In this document: positions 1 to 10,585 of the stretch, piece after piece
Layout: every line of letters begins with the position of its first letter
Numbering within the stretch: the first letter of the stretch is position 1
Assembly (NCBI GenBank): GCA_030789695.1
Contig: CM061138.1
Span: forward strand, 185,251,982-185,315,981
DNA: 64,000 bases
DNA from: Scilla litardierei
Taxonomy: Eukaryota; Streptophyta; Magnoliopsida; Asparagales; Asparagaceae
Reading direction: 5' to 3'
The notes under the pieces: generated by a model
Databases searched by the model: none
What the model was told of the DNA's origin: nothing
The model's input: the letters and a program-made list of their open reading frames with translations, nothing else
Position numbers and translations under genes: made by a program

Positions 1-429
1 CGGTGCGCGATTGAACGATGATGTTGATCCTAATGCTAGCTTCCCTAGGCTAGGGTTTGCAAGAGATTGGACCCGAACCTAGGATAGCTATAGACCGGCA
101 ACATCGCGAGAGCGTGAGCTTGGTTCTACATTCAGTTGCAACTAGTTCATCCAAAATCTTATTCTAGCAATTTTGATACCAATGAACCATATTTATGAAA
201 TACGGTGAGTAGCGGGAATTCCCCATTCCCTAGACGTTCTTTATTTGATTTGATATTTCAGTACTTTGTCTGACGATTGTGACAGGATCGCCAAAGGCAA
301 ATTTCTCTCTTCTTAAATAGCCAGGTTGATTAGAACAAGCACGGTCATTCGTCCTCCCTGTGTTCGATAACCCGCTCGCCGCTATACCGTGCGCTTGCGA
401 TAAAACTACAACCGTTCTTTGGGGTTACA
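1..429 (+). mobile_element. Athila-like element 1: 5' LTR remnant (U5 end)
   Basis: This stretch aligns by eye, with few differences, to the last ~430 bases of the LTR at 7992-9786 (shared block from about 9360: the Gln/Leu-rich non-coding text around the CCTAGG pairs, the GACCGGCAACA segment and the final run ahead of TACA). It therefore is the right end of the 5' LTR of the same element; the rest lies left of the window. It keeps one copy of the hairpin with the TTGCAAGAGATTGG loop (44-83). The LTR appears to end at TACA, 426-429. No primer-binding site follows: gag coding starts at once, so the PBS, leader and gag N-terminus are deleted. Confidence 0.8.
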
Positions 430-2696
430 TCGCGGAGCGACCACCCTCCAAGACGGTGAAGATTAGGAGTGCTCTCATGTCCTTCAAGCAAGGACCTCAA
501 GAGACACTCTACGAGGCATGGGAGCGCTTCAAAGACCTACAGCATCAGTGCCCCCACCATAGCATCGAAGATTGGGAGCTAGTCCATAGCTTCTACATTG
601 GTCTCCAACCGGGGACCAAGCAGATTATTGATGCCGCGGCAAATGGGGCCATCTTATCGAAGACTCCCGACGAAGCTACGGCCTTAATTGAGGAGATGGC
701 CTCGAACAATCAACAATGGGGCGACGAGCGAGGACACTCTTCGTCCTCCTTGAAGCCATCTAGCATCTATGAGGCCAAGGCCGTGGCGGAGCTTACCAAC
801 AAATTCGATTCTCTCCATAAGGTGGTGGAGAGACTGGAGAAATATATCACGGAGCCCCAAGGAGCCCCTTCCACATCCACACCAACAAGTCAAATGAGCG
901 ATTGGCAAGACCAATCCCAAGCTATGTATTTGGGAGGAGAACAAGGAGAGGGATCTTTGGAGCAAGTTCAATACGTCGCGGGGAACCAAGGATATTGGGC
1001 CAATCCAGCCACTAGAAACCATCCCGGTTTCTCCTATGCCAACAATGATGGAGCATTGAACCCCCCGCAACAACTACCTCACCAAGCTCGACCACCACCT
1101 CAACAACAATAACATTATCCACTGAGGGGGCCTCCGCAACAAAACTACCCACCGAGGCAACAAGTGGGACCCTATAGGCCACCCGGATACAATCATGGGT
1201 GGAGAAATCCAAACCCTCCACAAGCTCAACAACGTTCCGATTTTGAAGCTAGAGTGGAGGAGTTTATGGTCGAGCAGAAGAAGACTAATGCTTCCTTGAA
1301 GGCGAGCCAAGATTCCCTTGCAACGGTTGTAGGCCAAATCTCGGAACAACTTGCGTTGCTCAATCGAAATAGTCAACAGTTGCCGGCTCAACCCGAGCAA
1401 AATCCACGGGGCACCACCGGACATATCAACGCCGTGGTTGCAGTTACTACGAGAGGCGGGAAGGATACCACCCCCGTCATGATTCCAACCAAGGAGCCCG
1501 TGGTGGAGAGAGTAGAGCCAAGTGAGCCGGTCATTGAAGTTGAGAGAGAAAAAGAGCCGCAAGGGGAAGAAAAGTCCAGAGCTGAGCAGCTGATTGAAGA
1601 GAGGCGTTTTATGCCACCGATCCCATTCCCTCAGAGGCTAGCTAGATCAAAGATGGAGAAATGGCTAGCCAAGTTTCTCGAGTATTTGAGAGGGGTAAGC
1701 CTTAATATCCCCTTCCTCGAAGCTATCGTGGAAATCCCGACATACGCCAAGTTCCTAAAAGATTTGATTACGGGAAGAAAGAGGAAGGCGAAAATCATGC
1801 TCGTTGAGGAAGGGACTTGGTTCACCAAGAGAGAGAAGGAGCCCGCCAAATTCAAAGACCCGGGGAGTTTCCGAATTCCTTGCACCTTAGGCGGCGTCCC
1901 TCTACAAAAGGCATTAGTAGACTTAGGGGCTAGTGTTAGCCTCATGCCTCTCTCTATGTTCCGAAGGCTAAACACCGGCACAGAATTGAAGCCTACCGAC
2001 ATGCGGATACAACTAGCAGATGGTCGGATCACAAGGCCGGTAGGGATCGCAGAGGATATCCCGTTACAAGTCCTGGGACGCATATGTTTGCCTTGCAACT
2101 TTGTGATCATGGATGTCAAGGAGGAGGGCGATACGTCGCTAATACTTGGACGCCCGTTTCTCGCCACCGCCGGTGTCATTGTCGACGTACGTGAAGGGAC
2201 TCTAACATTGAACGTCGGCAACATTGAGGTGGAGCTTCATATACCCAAGGCAATGAAACACATGCCTTATCATGAGGAGCTGGATTATATGGACCTCCTC
2301 GACGAGGTCATTGAGGAGGCAATCCCCCATTCCATCGGCGCAATATTCGAGGATGACTTTGAGGAAGGCCCGGATTTAGGCCAAGAAGAAAAGATGGAGC
2401 ACTCCCCCGATCTCCCCGTAGAAATTGATGATGGCGACGCTGATGTCGCAAGAATACGAGAGCTCTGCAAGCTCTCAAAGATAAAGTCTCCGAAGAAAGC
2501 TCCGCCGTTACGAAAATCGGTGTCTCCGGTGAAGCCAAGGCCCGGAGCAAGCACTAGCTTGGGGGAGCCACCCCCCAACACTACCCAAGACGAAGGATCA
2601 CCGAGGAAGAACACGCCGCCACAAGATCCAAATCCAAGCGTTCTTCCCGATAGATTCGACGGGTGCATCTCATATGCACCCAATATCCCGCAATGA
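430..2696 (+). pseudogene. gag-pro: Athila-like gag-protease polyprotein (element 1), N-terminus missing
   Basis: Structural Gag plus aspartic protease of an Athila-lineage Ty3/gypsy element. The capsid-type gag domain is at the start (motifs TLYEAWERFKDLQ and FYIGLQPGTKQIIDAAANG, then SKTPDEATALIEEMASNN, all typical of Athila gag). A Pro/Gln-rich linker, a coiled-coil-like stretch and a Glu-rich stretch follow. The retropepsin domain has DLGAS at 1920-1934, where most retropepsins have D-S/T-G; Leu in this position is common in Athila proteases. The flap and ILGRPFLATA motif follow. One in-frame stop interrupts it (TAA 1110-1112, probably from CAA). The frame closes normally at 2696, and no RT, RNase H or integrase follows, so pol has been lost and the element was non-autonomous. 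The true start codon is deleted; the frame runs in from the LTR. Confidence 0.88.
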
Positions 2697-2742
2697 ATTG
2701 AAAATCCAAGGGGGTCGAGCTCAAGACCTTAAACGAGCGCTT

Positions 2743-2760
2743 GTCGGGAGGCAACCCGAC
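2743..2760 (+). other. AGGCAA stem-loop after gag-protease (element 1)
   Basis: Perfect 6-bp stem GTCGGG/CCCGAC closing the hexaloop AGGCAA, 46 bases after the gag-protease stop. Element 2 has the same loop with a different stem at 10079-10096, so pairing rather than stem sequence is conserved. I recall this GGGAGGCAACCC signature as recurrent in plant Athila-type elements; its role is unknown to me. Confidence 0.75.
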
Positions 2761-3028
2761 GGTTATCGCTTTATTTTTACTTTTTTCTTTATTTTTGTTT
2801 TAGAACTTATTAGTGTTTTGAGTCGTTTTCCTGAAAAATTCGTGATAACGGGTCCTATTTTTCTTTGACAGGAGAGGAGAAATGGATATCTATCATTAGA
2901 AGGATGAACAAGGCGACAAAGAGTGCTCCAGGAATGCGCTCGATGCTTAGGAGGAGGAAGAAATCGACTGGAGGAAGAAAAACAGAGATTAGAGCCCAAA
3001 CGGAGCCAAACAGCAGAAAACAAGGGTC

Positions 3029-3390
3029 ACTCGGCCGAGTAGAATATCCACTCGGCCGAGTACATAAGTTCGTCCGCCCGAGCGGCACCCAAACGAGGGA
3101 AGTCTACTGTACCCAACTCTCTGTTTCTTTTCTTGATCTCGGTATAATTGCCACTCGGCCGAGTATATATCTTCACTCGGCCGAGTGAAACCGATACACT
3201 CCTAGGGCGAGTAATGCCAAGTAGCTTATGCCACTTGGCCGAGTGGACTTTCTCCACTCGGCCGAGGGTGGCAAAGCCACTCGGCCGAGTCGTAAGCGGG
3301 AAGGAATTTTCAAAAAAAAAATTTCGTTACGTTCACTCGGCCGAGCGACATGGTGACTCGGCCGAGTCGTAACTTTTCCTATATAAAGGG
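3029..3390 (+). promoter_or_regulatory. Internal promoter of element 1: CTCGGCCGAG palindrome cluster plus TATA box
   Basis: Eight exact copies of the palindrome CTCGGCCGAG (for example at 3030, 3051, 3154, 3176, 3257, 3280, 3336, 3357), most inside the longer ACTCGGCCGAGT, plus variants such as CTTGGCCGAG and the related GTCCGCCCGAG. They end 15 bases before a TATA box (TATAAA 3382-3387). The env-like ORF starts 540 bases downstream. The same palindrome is clustered in the U3 of this element's LTR. I infer a second promoter that makes a subgenomic RNA for the env-like ORF. An alternative is a relic LTR piece captured inside the element; I see no LTR ends here. Confidence 0.65.
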
Positions 3391-3926
3391 GAGCGGGTCG
3401 GCGCGTTTTTCGAAACGAGAAAAATCCCAAAAATCACCCGACCGCTCGACTCCCTCGGCCCGCTGCGACTTCCACTCGCCCGATCCGAGTCGCCCGCCGC
3501 CGTGCTCGACCGACCACCGCCGGCCGAGGGCGCCGCCCCTCCGCCCGAGTCGTCGGCAACCTCCTCCTTGCCGGCCGAGCTCCGGTAACCCCAAAATCAC
3601 CCTTTTTCTCCTTTTTCTTGTATTTTTTGACGATCCGTGCACTAATCGAGCCCCTAATTCAAATTAACTTCACTATCTATCCATTATACCCCTAACCCCC
3701 CATACATTTTGAATATTACTCGCTTATATCTTTGTTTGATGTGCATGCTATATTGGGGAGCTTAGGGGAGCCTAGGGGAGCTTCCGGGGAGCGCTTTTGG
3801 CTTTGTGGAGGCGGCGTCTTCGCACGCATCCACTATTTTGCTCTCGCGGTGTGATCTGGTATATTCGTTCCACTCATTTTCGCACGCCGCATTTATTTCG
3901 CTTTTTGGTGAGCACCCGGGGCCCAC

Positions 3927-6028
3927 ATGCCGCCCCGGACACAGCCACGCTCCAGGAGAGCTTCTGCCAAGCGGAAGCGGCCGGATGAGCCCGGCCCCTC
4001 CCACGAGATGGAGGACTCTCCTCCACCTACACCACCTCACTCCGCACAGCCACAGCCTGCAGACCCCGTTCACCCCGCACAGCCACAGCCTGCAGTCCCC
4101 GTTCACCCTGCACATCCACTCCCTGCCGACCCACTGCCACCACCGGCTCCACTTGTCGGGCCGCTGGGGATTACGTTTCGAGATGACGCACACCGCGTCG
4201 TTTTTGAGTGCATTTCCCAGCGCTCGATTGTACCCTCCAGGTTCGCACACCTTGCAGACCTAGGACACCTGGGGGTACTTGAGGGGTTGCTCACGTTGTA
4301 TGACAACGTGGGTTGGCGAGATTTTTTCCAAGTATCGACGGACACCTTCATCCGTCCGACACTTGAGGTGCTGAGTTCTATTGCTCGGACCGACGATGGA
4401 TGCTCGTTTAGGTTTATGGACCGAGAGTGCTAGGTCACTCTCGGTATGATGAGAGCATTCTTCTCGTGGCCCGATATCCCCAGGGCCGACTGTGGTTACG
4501 CCCCCACTCACATCCCCCCCCGTCCTTCGATTCACACGCTTTCTGGGCCCAGATCACGGGTTTACCAGCTGCCTTTGACCCTAGTAGGGCCAAGGCCTCG
4601 GCCATCGTTCACCCCTGCCTCCGCATAGCTCAGCGCCTTATGGCGACTACTTTTTTGGCGAGGTATGAGCCTGGGACGATGTCCACACTGGAGCTTTATA
4701 TGCTCTATGCGATGACGCGCCCCAGAGTTCTAGCTAGGGAGAGTGACGAGCTGGTCCCCGCCGTCGTGATTGATATCGCGAGCTGTTTTTTGGACCGCAT
4801 CATCGTATCGATGGGCGCTCGCTCACCGATATGTTGCGGCAGTCTGATCACCCTGCTCGCCCTGATGACCGGCGAGGACCTTCCGACTGACCTGCGACGA
4901 GCCTCGGGCCCCACTTCACTGTCTATAGACGTCATGGCCTAGATGAAGATGCTTCGTCCGCACGGTCAGCGGCACTGGGTTTGGTTGCACGGTCCGTACG
5001 GTGCTGACTACATGATCCTTCCGAGCCCTGCTCGGACACACTTAGGACCAGCACACGACGACTGGCTTCCGGCGATGGATCTCCTGATCCCCGCCGCCTA
5101 CGTGCTTGAGGCTGAGGGAGCTGAGCCTGCACCACCTGCACACCCTACGCCCCTAGCTGACCCCGTGGCCCCTCAACCTGTCCCTGACACTTCTGCCGCT
5201 CCCGACACTTCTGTCCCCACCACCACTCCCACCACAACTGGCCCTCTGGCTGTTGAGCCCCTTTGCTCCGCACTACCCGAGCGCCCACCTACCTTTGTTG
5301 AGAGCGGCGAGCCTTCTTTCGTTGCTATCGTGGAGACCATGGCCAGTATGATCTCCGCTGGGATTTCACCCTTTGGACCCCACACTTCCTCCCCAGCGGT
5401 TGACGCTTTTGTCTCCACTGCAGCCGTTCTATCTGAGAGTGTCGTGACGTCTGTCCCCACTTCTGTGTCACTGGCCTCTCTTGCCGCCTCATCGCCACTT
5501 TTATATTCCACTTCCGCTGCTACTGCTTCCACCTCATACCAGCCTGCGTCCCAGCCTCGCACTGAGGCTGGGCACCCTCTAGTGAGCACAGCACCCGTAC
5601 GACCCCTGCCTGCTGTCCCGATCACCTACACCGCCCGTGTTAGACAGCCCCGACCAGCTCAGCCTAGACCTGTCCGTCCCTCCGCTCCACCACCCCCTGA
5701 CGCCGTAGTTCAGAGCGTTCGCGCTCTTGAGGGGGCGTTGAGTGGACTCCGTGGCGATTTTAGGGCCCTGTCTTCCACTGTCACTGCCATGCACCACCGC
5801 CTCGAGCTACTTCCCAGCATTCACTACTGTCTCACTCAGATTCTCGAGCGGCTTCCTCGCGTCCCTACCCTACCCACACCCACCCAGCAGGTACCCACCC
5901 CCACTCCTACACACACCCAGCCTGCATCCACGACCCTACCCACACCCACACCCACCCAGCAGACTATTCCCCAGCCACCACCACCACCTCCGCCTCAGGA
6001 CGGAGACGGCGCAGCACCACCCTCCTAG
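3927..6028 (+). pseudogene. Env-like / ATHILA-type ORF of element 1 (broken)
   Basis: Protein of the plant ATHILA ORF family, the extra ORF that sits downstream of pol in Athila elements and is sometimes called env-like; its function is unproven. It starts MPPRTQPRSRRASAKRK (basic, nuclear-signal-like), then a Pro-rich repeat region, then the conserved core (LYDNVGWRDFF, FRFMDREC, FWAQITGLPAAFDPSRAKASAIVHP, then LRIAQRLMATTFLARYEPG and ELYMLYAM), then a ~360-codon Pro/Thr/Ser-rich C-terminal part. It is broken by a stop at 4431-4433, a frameshift near 4520 and a stop at 4940-4942. I see no clear signal peptide or transmembrane segment in the readable frames. ATG 3927 was chosen because it opens the basic N-terminus after the internal promoter. 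Confidence 0.7.
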
Positions 6029-7991
6029 GCACCCTTGATGCAACTGATCTTTTTTGCCGTCATGCTGCCCATCTCTGCTTGGTCCTGATGAGTTTTGCCC
6101 ATCCACCCCTCCCCTCACTGTTTTTGGGTCCACATTTTGATCATATATATCTTTATCATTTTTGGGAGAGAGGGAGAGACTTTTTGGTGTGACACTCTTA
6201 TATCTGATTCACTCCTATATCTGCATGCATCATGTCCGCATCATATTTTCATTTTATTATTTTTATTTCTTTTTCATCATGCATGCATCCTCACCTACCC
6301 CTCACATTACACGTCTCTCGGTGTGCCACACTTCGCACATTGAGGACACTGTGCACTTTAGCTTGGGGGAGTGAGTTCTCACGCTTTTCGATTTACCACC
6401 TTTATTTTTAGTTTTTCACGCCATTTTTAGTCATTTGCGCTCATTTTCATCACTTTTCTTTTTTTCTTTTACCATGCATCACGTTTTTCTCGTTTTCTTC
6501 GTGTGCCGCATTGTAAATAGTTTTGTTTTTCTTTTTTATCTTTATTTCTTTCATCTCATGCTAGAGATGACTTTTCAGTGATGATGATGATGTGGAGTTA
6601 GCTTTCTCTATATGCATGCTATATTTGTCATGTCTTAGCTTTTATTTCTGATATCATACGCTATGATCTGCCTTGCATTTAGAGATAGTAACCCACACTT
6701 TTTCCGTATGAAAATGGATGAAATTCTATTATTAGCTGAGTCTGAATATTCATATGTATGCTATCGTAGAAAACACACCAAGATTCACGCATTGAATGCT
6801 TATATCTGGAGTACCGTTTTCTTTTCCTATATCACTTCTACTTGCATGACTTGTACACTTCACTTCAGGATGATTGAATGATGTTAGCTATGATAAATCT
6901 GGATTAGTTTTGCTTTTTTGTGATCGAAACGGAGTAGATTAGATTACCCTGCTGAAGTTGTCATGCACGTCCCATAGAGTGAACTGAGAGATACATTTAT
7001 TTCTTTCTCCACATATCTTGAACATTAATTCTCTATTTTAAAATCATTGGTGAATCTCCCCTTAGCGATTCTAATATTTGGCACTTCCCCAGTTATTAAA
7101 TTCCTAGCTCCAAATTTCCCAAAACCAAAAAGAAAAAGAAAAATTCTTGTATATCCTTCTCTCTCTTTTGATTTGGGATCATTTGTGTATATATGTTATT
7201 GTTAAAAAAAGAGAGAAAAGAAAGAAAAGAAAAGAAAATGATTTGAGAAAAAGAAAAGAAAAGAGAAAAGAATCTCAATAAACGATCCCATCTCATATAC
7301 TCTCTCTTTCTTCCCTCTTTTTGTTTTTTATTTTTATTTTCTTTTGCATTTGGAGCTTCAAAAGAAATGGGGAATGTAAATACAGTTTTGTATATGCCAC
7401 CACGCTTATAGATAAGCTTGGGGGAGAGAATCCAATGATGTGTGAGAGAGAGACTACTTGACGGTGCATGACAACCTAGGCTAAGTAATATTCTATACTC
7501 AGTGAGATTGTTTTAGCTTCACGAAATCCAGAAATCTACGCCTAGCACTCATTTCATGAAATCCACGCTTTTCTATTCTTTCTATTCTATTGTGTGATAT
7601 TCTTATACTCCTCATAGAAAGCATTCAATTGAAAAGTGTGTGATCTGTGATATTGTATACCGCTTTAGATGATTCAGACAATGTTAATCTTAGAATTATT
7701 CCATTTTTCATGCTATATCAATATTCTTGGGTTTTCTATCTCTATTTGCACCATTATACTATGATATTGAAATAAAAATCTTTGACATGTGTTCTACATT
7801 CGACGCATGCTATATGAGTAAGCAAAACCCACGTCCTGAGAAAAATGATCTAGCAGCTTCCCTCTTCGCTTTCTTCTTTCTTCTTCGTTTTTCGCTTTCC
7901 GTTTTTCCATCGTTTTCATTTTCTAAATCCACCGGGTTCGCCTTTTACTTATCTTCCTCGAGGACGAGTAAGAGGTAAGCTTGGGGGATTT
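6029..7991 (+). other. 3' UTR of element 1 with PPT-like repeats and a purine tract
   Basis: Non-coding, T-rich stretch with no credible gene. It holds the polypurine-type motif AGCTTGGGGGA at about 6360, 7408 and finally 7977-7990, where it abuts the 3' LTR and is the expected plus-strand primer. A fourth copy lies in the end of the gag-protease ORF (about 2556-2566). A GA-rich tract at 7201-7275 lies about 720 bases before the LTR; element 2 has a similar tract in the same relative place (13858-13890). A conserved CATTGAGGACA block precedes the first PPT-like copy, as in element 2. Confidence 0.65.
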
Positions 7992-8285
7992 TGATCACTC
8001 CGTATTTTACACCTTTTTCCCGCATGTTTGCATGCCATTTTGATCGCTCAAATCATGTTTTTCACGATTTATCGACAATATTGCGATACTTTTCACGATT
8101 TGTTGTTTTTATCGTATTTCAGGAGATTTGGAGCGATTTGGAGTGATTCTGAGATACACCCACTCCGGAGTGCCACCGACGACTTCCCAGAGGGGTATTT
8201 TGCTATTGGAGAGGAGCGGAAGAAGAAAGAACGTCGTAGGAGCGACGAGGAGGCAAGAACGATCAGATAGAGCATTTTTAGCATC

Positions 8286-8746
8286 TCACTCGGCCGAGTG
8301 AAGGAGTCACTCGGCCGAGAATCGAGACCCCGCTCGGCCGGCCAGATCGGACGCGCTCCAAGCAGCATATCAGCGTGCACTCGGCCGATCATCAGAAGCT
8401 GACTTGGCCGAGTGACGAAATCCCGTCCGCCCGAGTGGCACTCAGGCGACGCCCATCAAAAAGTCCCGACTTACTGTTTTTCGTCAGTCTGAGCATCAGA
8501 AGCCCCACTCGGCCGAGTGGTAATCGCCGTCCGCCCGAGTGAACAAAGCCCATCGGCCGAGTGACCCCCGAAGTGGAGACCCCCGAGACCCCGGACTTAT
8601 TGTAAATTCTTAGGGTTTCTCACTTGGCCGAGCGACTTTTGTCACTCGGCCGAGTGAGCCGAGCGCCTGTAGCGGAAAACACGATTTTGAAGAGGCGCAG
8701 GGGCATTTTGGTCACGGATTTTTGGGCAGTTTTAGGGGGTATTTAA
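8286..8746 (+). promoter_or_regulatory. U3 promoter of element 1 LTR with palindrome cluster
   Basis: At least four exact CTCGGCCGAG palindromes and about five one- or two-base variants (CTTGGCCGAG, ATCGGCCGAG, CTCGGCCGAT and the GTCCGCCCGAGTG type) in about 375 bases, followed by TATTTAA. This is the same motif set as in the internal promoter at 3029-3390, although the sequence between the motifs is not the same. This fits repeated binding sites for one dimeric factor, or DNA hairpins; the sequence cannot tell which. Confidence 0.65.
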
Positions 8747-9133
8747 CCCCAGATTCTAACCTAGTTTAGAGAGCTTTTCTATTGCTTTTGGCAGCCTTTT
8801 TAGATTAGACTTTTTAGGGTAAAAATCTTGTGATTGGAGAGGATAGAAAACGTGTTATTTTGTTGGGTTCTTTGGAAGCTACATTGGTTTGTCTCCCTCT
8901 TCACTAAAAACTCTATTTTTATTGCTAATTTTAGTATTGCCATGAATTCTATTGCTATTTCTATTGATTATTCTTCCATTTGCAATATGATTTGTGAGTA
9001 GTCTTAACGTCTTAGGGCGTGGGGATGAACCCTACGAGCACAATTCCCGATTTGTGACGATTTGGTAGAACTATTGCTAGAATTGATTAGGGTTAGTTTG
9101 GGATTGATATATTACGGATAGCTAGGTGTTCAT

Positions 9134-9436
9134 ATCGATTGGGATTTGCAAGAGATTGGATCCCAATTCGATAGGAAACCCTAGAAATCCGAATTGGGTT
9201 GAAATTGAGTTTCCTTAGTATCGGTTTGCAAGAGATTGGACCGATACTAGGATTCTCGGTTGCAATTCTATACCGATACCCGTTTGCAAGAGATTGGACG
9301 GGTAGGAACTATCCCAACCTAGGTCGTAGCCCGAGTTTGCACGAGAGTGGGCTCGGGATGCAATTGAACGATGACGTTGATCCTAATGCTAGCTTGCCTA
9401 GGTGAGGGTTTGCAAGAGATTGGAACCGAGCCTAGG
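9134..9436 (+). repeat. Array of five hairpins with one shared loop in the LTR leader of element 1
   Basis: Five stem-loops share the 14-nt loop TTGCAAGAGATTGG (fourth copy TTGCACGAGAGTGG) but have different stems. HP1 9138-9167: ATTGGGAT/ATCCCAAT, extended by ATCG/CGAT. HP2 9216-9249: TAGTATCGGT/ACCGATACTA. HP3 9277-9304: TACCCGT/ACGGGTA. HP4 9330-9357: CCCGAG/CTCGGG plus a T-G pair. HP5 9397-9436: an outer CCTAGG/CCTAGG helix and a short inner stem; its 5' LTR counterpart is at 44-83 with inner GGGT/ACCC. They lie downstream of the TATA box, so they should be in the 5' leader of the genomic RNA. Confidence 0.85.
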
Positions 9437-9786
9437 TTTGCTATAGACCGGCAACAGCGCGAGAGCGTGAGCTAGGTTTTACATTCAGTTGCAACTAGTT
9501 CACCTGACATTCTACCCTTGCAATTGTGAAACTGATGAATCACAATGACGAGATACGGTGAGTAGCGGGGATTCCCTATTCCCTAGGCGTCTTTATTTGA
9601 TTTTATATCTCTTTACATTGTTTGACGATTGTGACAACATCGCCGAAAGGCAATTTCCTACTTTTCTGTCCCTATAACCAGGTTGTTCGGAGAAGGTACT
9701 ATCATACGTCCTCCCTGAGTTCGATACCCGCTCACCGCTACACCGTACGCTTGCGGTAAAACTACACGGTCGCTCTTTAGGGTGTA

Positions 9787-10066
9787 CGCCCGGGCGCGAT
9801 CAGTTGCTCTGACAAAGAGCAAAGGAAAAAAGCCTTTGGAGCTCACAGCTGATGAAGTCCGAGTTCTGAGAAGAGTGGCGATTGATGCCAACTTGAGGGA
9901 AAAGCCCCGGACATCACCAACGGGAGAGTCGTTGAGACCATTCACCTGTCACCGCTGTCAACAACAAGAGCCCCTGCCCCAACGACTGAGAGGACGCCGA
10001 TCGTGGATCATCACCCATACAAACCCCCATGAATATCATATACGGGAGTCGAGCAACCGACTATAA
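9787..10066 (+). pseudogene. Unrecognised coding fragment at the truncated left end of element 2
   Basis: An open frame runs from the element 1 LTR edge to a stop at 10064-10066 (reads ...LTKSKGKKPLELTADEVRVLRR...). I do not recognise a family. By position it corresponds to the end of the gag-protease/pol region of element 2, because the AGGCAA hairpin follows 13 bases later, as it follows gag-protease in element 1. The left part of element 2, including its 5' LTR, is absent here. Either it lies left of the window beyond element 1 (element 1 inserted into it) or it is deleted. Confidence 0.35.
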
Positions 10067-10078
10067 ACAACAGCACTT

Positions 10079-10096
10079 CATGGGAGGCAACCCATG
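10079..10096 (+). other. AGGCAA stem-loop of element 2
   Basis: Perfect stem CATGGG/CCCATG around the hexaloop AGGCAA. Compared with 2743-2760, three of the six base pairs differ and all stay paired, while the loop is unchanged: covariation that favours a functional RNA (or DNA) hairpin. Confidence 0.75.
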
Positions 10097-10218
10097 TTCT
10101 GAACTTTTGTCGGTTTTTATAGGATTAGTTTTCTAATTTTTGTGAATAAATACAACTATGGGGATTTTCGTTGGGATACTTAGATGATATTTTTTTGTAT
10201 TTGTGCAGGAATTGCCCC

Positions 10219-10585
10219 CACCCGATCGATTCATGCATCAACCGATCGGGTGGTCAGTATCAGTAAGTGCCCAAATTCAACACATGAGCAAACCGATCGG
10301 TTGACAGAAACGATGATCGGGTCGCAGATCGGGTGATGATGACAGAAGCCTCGGGAATTTTTGGGGAGCGGTCAACCGATCGGTTGACAGAAGCAGCGAT
10401 CGGGTCGCAGATCGGGTGACGATGACAAAAGTCTCGGGATTTTTTGGAAGCGATCAACCGATCGGGTGAAATCTCACTCGATCGGTTCACCTGTAGGTGC
10501 TGTCCAACAGTGATTTTTCGAAAATTGACCCAACCAATCGGGTGAACTTTCACCCGATCGGTTTGCCTAACCCTATAAATACCCC
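10219..10585 (+). promoter_or_regulatory. Internal promoter of element 2: CCGATCGG palindrome cluster plus TATA box
   Basis: Repeated CCGATCGG palindromes, mostly in the contexts AACCGATCGGTT or AACCGATCGGGT, with many half-site variants (GATCGGGTC, ACTCGATCGGTT, CCAATCGGGT). About 82 bases around 10290-10455 are tandemly duplicated, each unit carrying one full palindrome and two GATCGGGT half-sites. A TATA box (TATAAAT 10574-10580) follows. The env-like ORF begins 430 bases on. The architecture is the same as in element 1 but with a different palindrome; this element's own LTR U3 carries the CCGATCGG type. Confidence 0.65.

Larger units (their letters stand above)
7992..9786 (+). mobile_element. 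Athila-like element 1: 3' LTR (about 1.8 kb)
   Basis: Starts with TG directly after the polypurine tract (AGCTTGGGGGATT, ending at 7991). Its last 430 bases repeat the start of the window. U3 carries the CTCGGCCGAG palindromes (8286-8660). A TATA-like TATTTAA lies at 8740-8746. R-U5 carries five hairpins (9134-9436). The right end is set by alignment with 5' LTR position 429; the terminal bases have diverged, so 9786 is good to a few bases. Confidence 0.8.
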
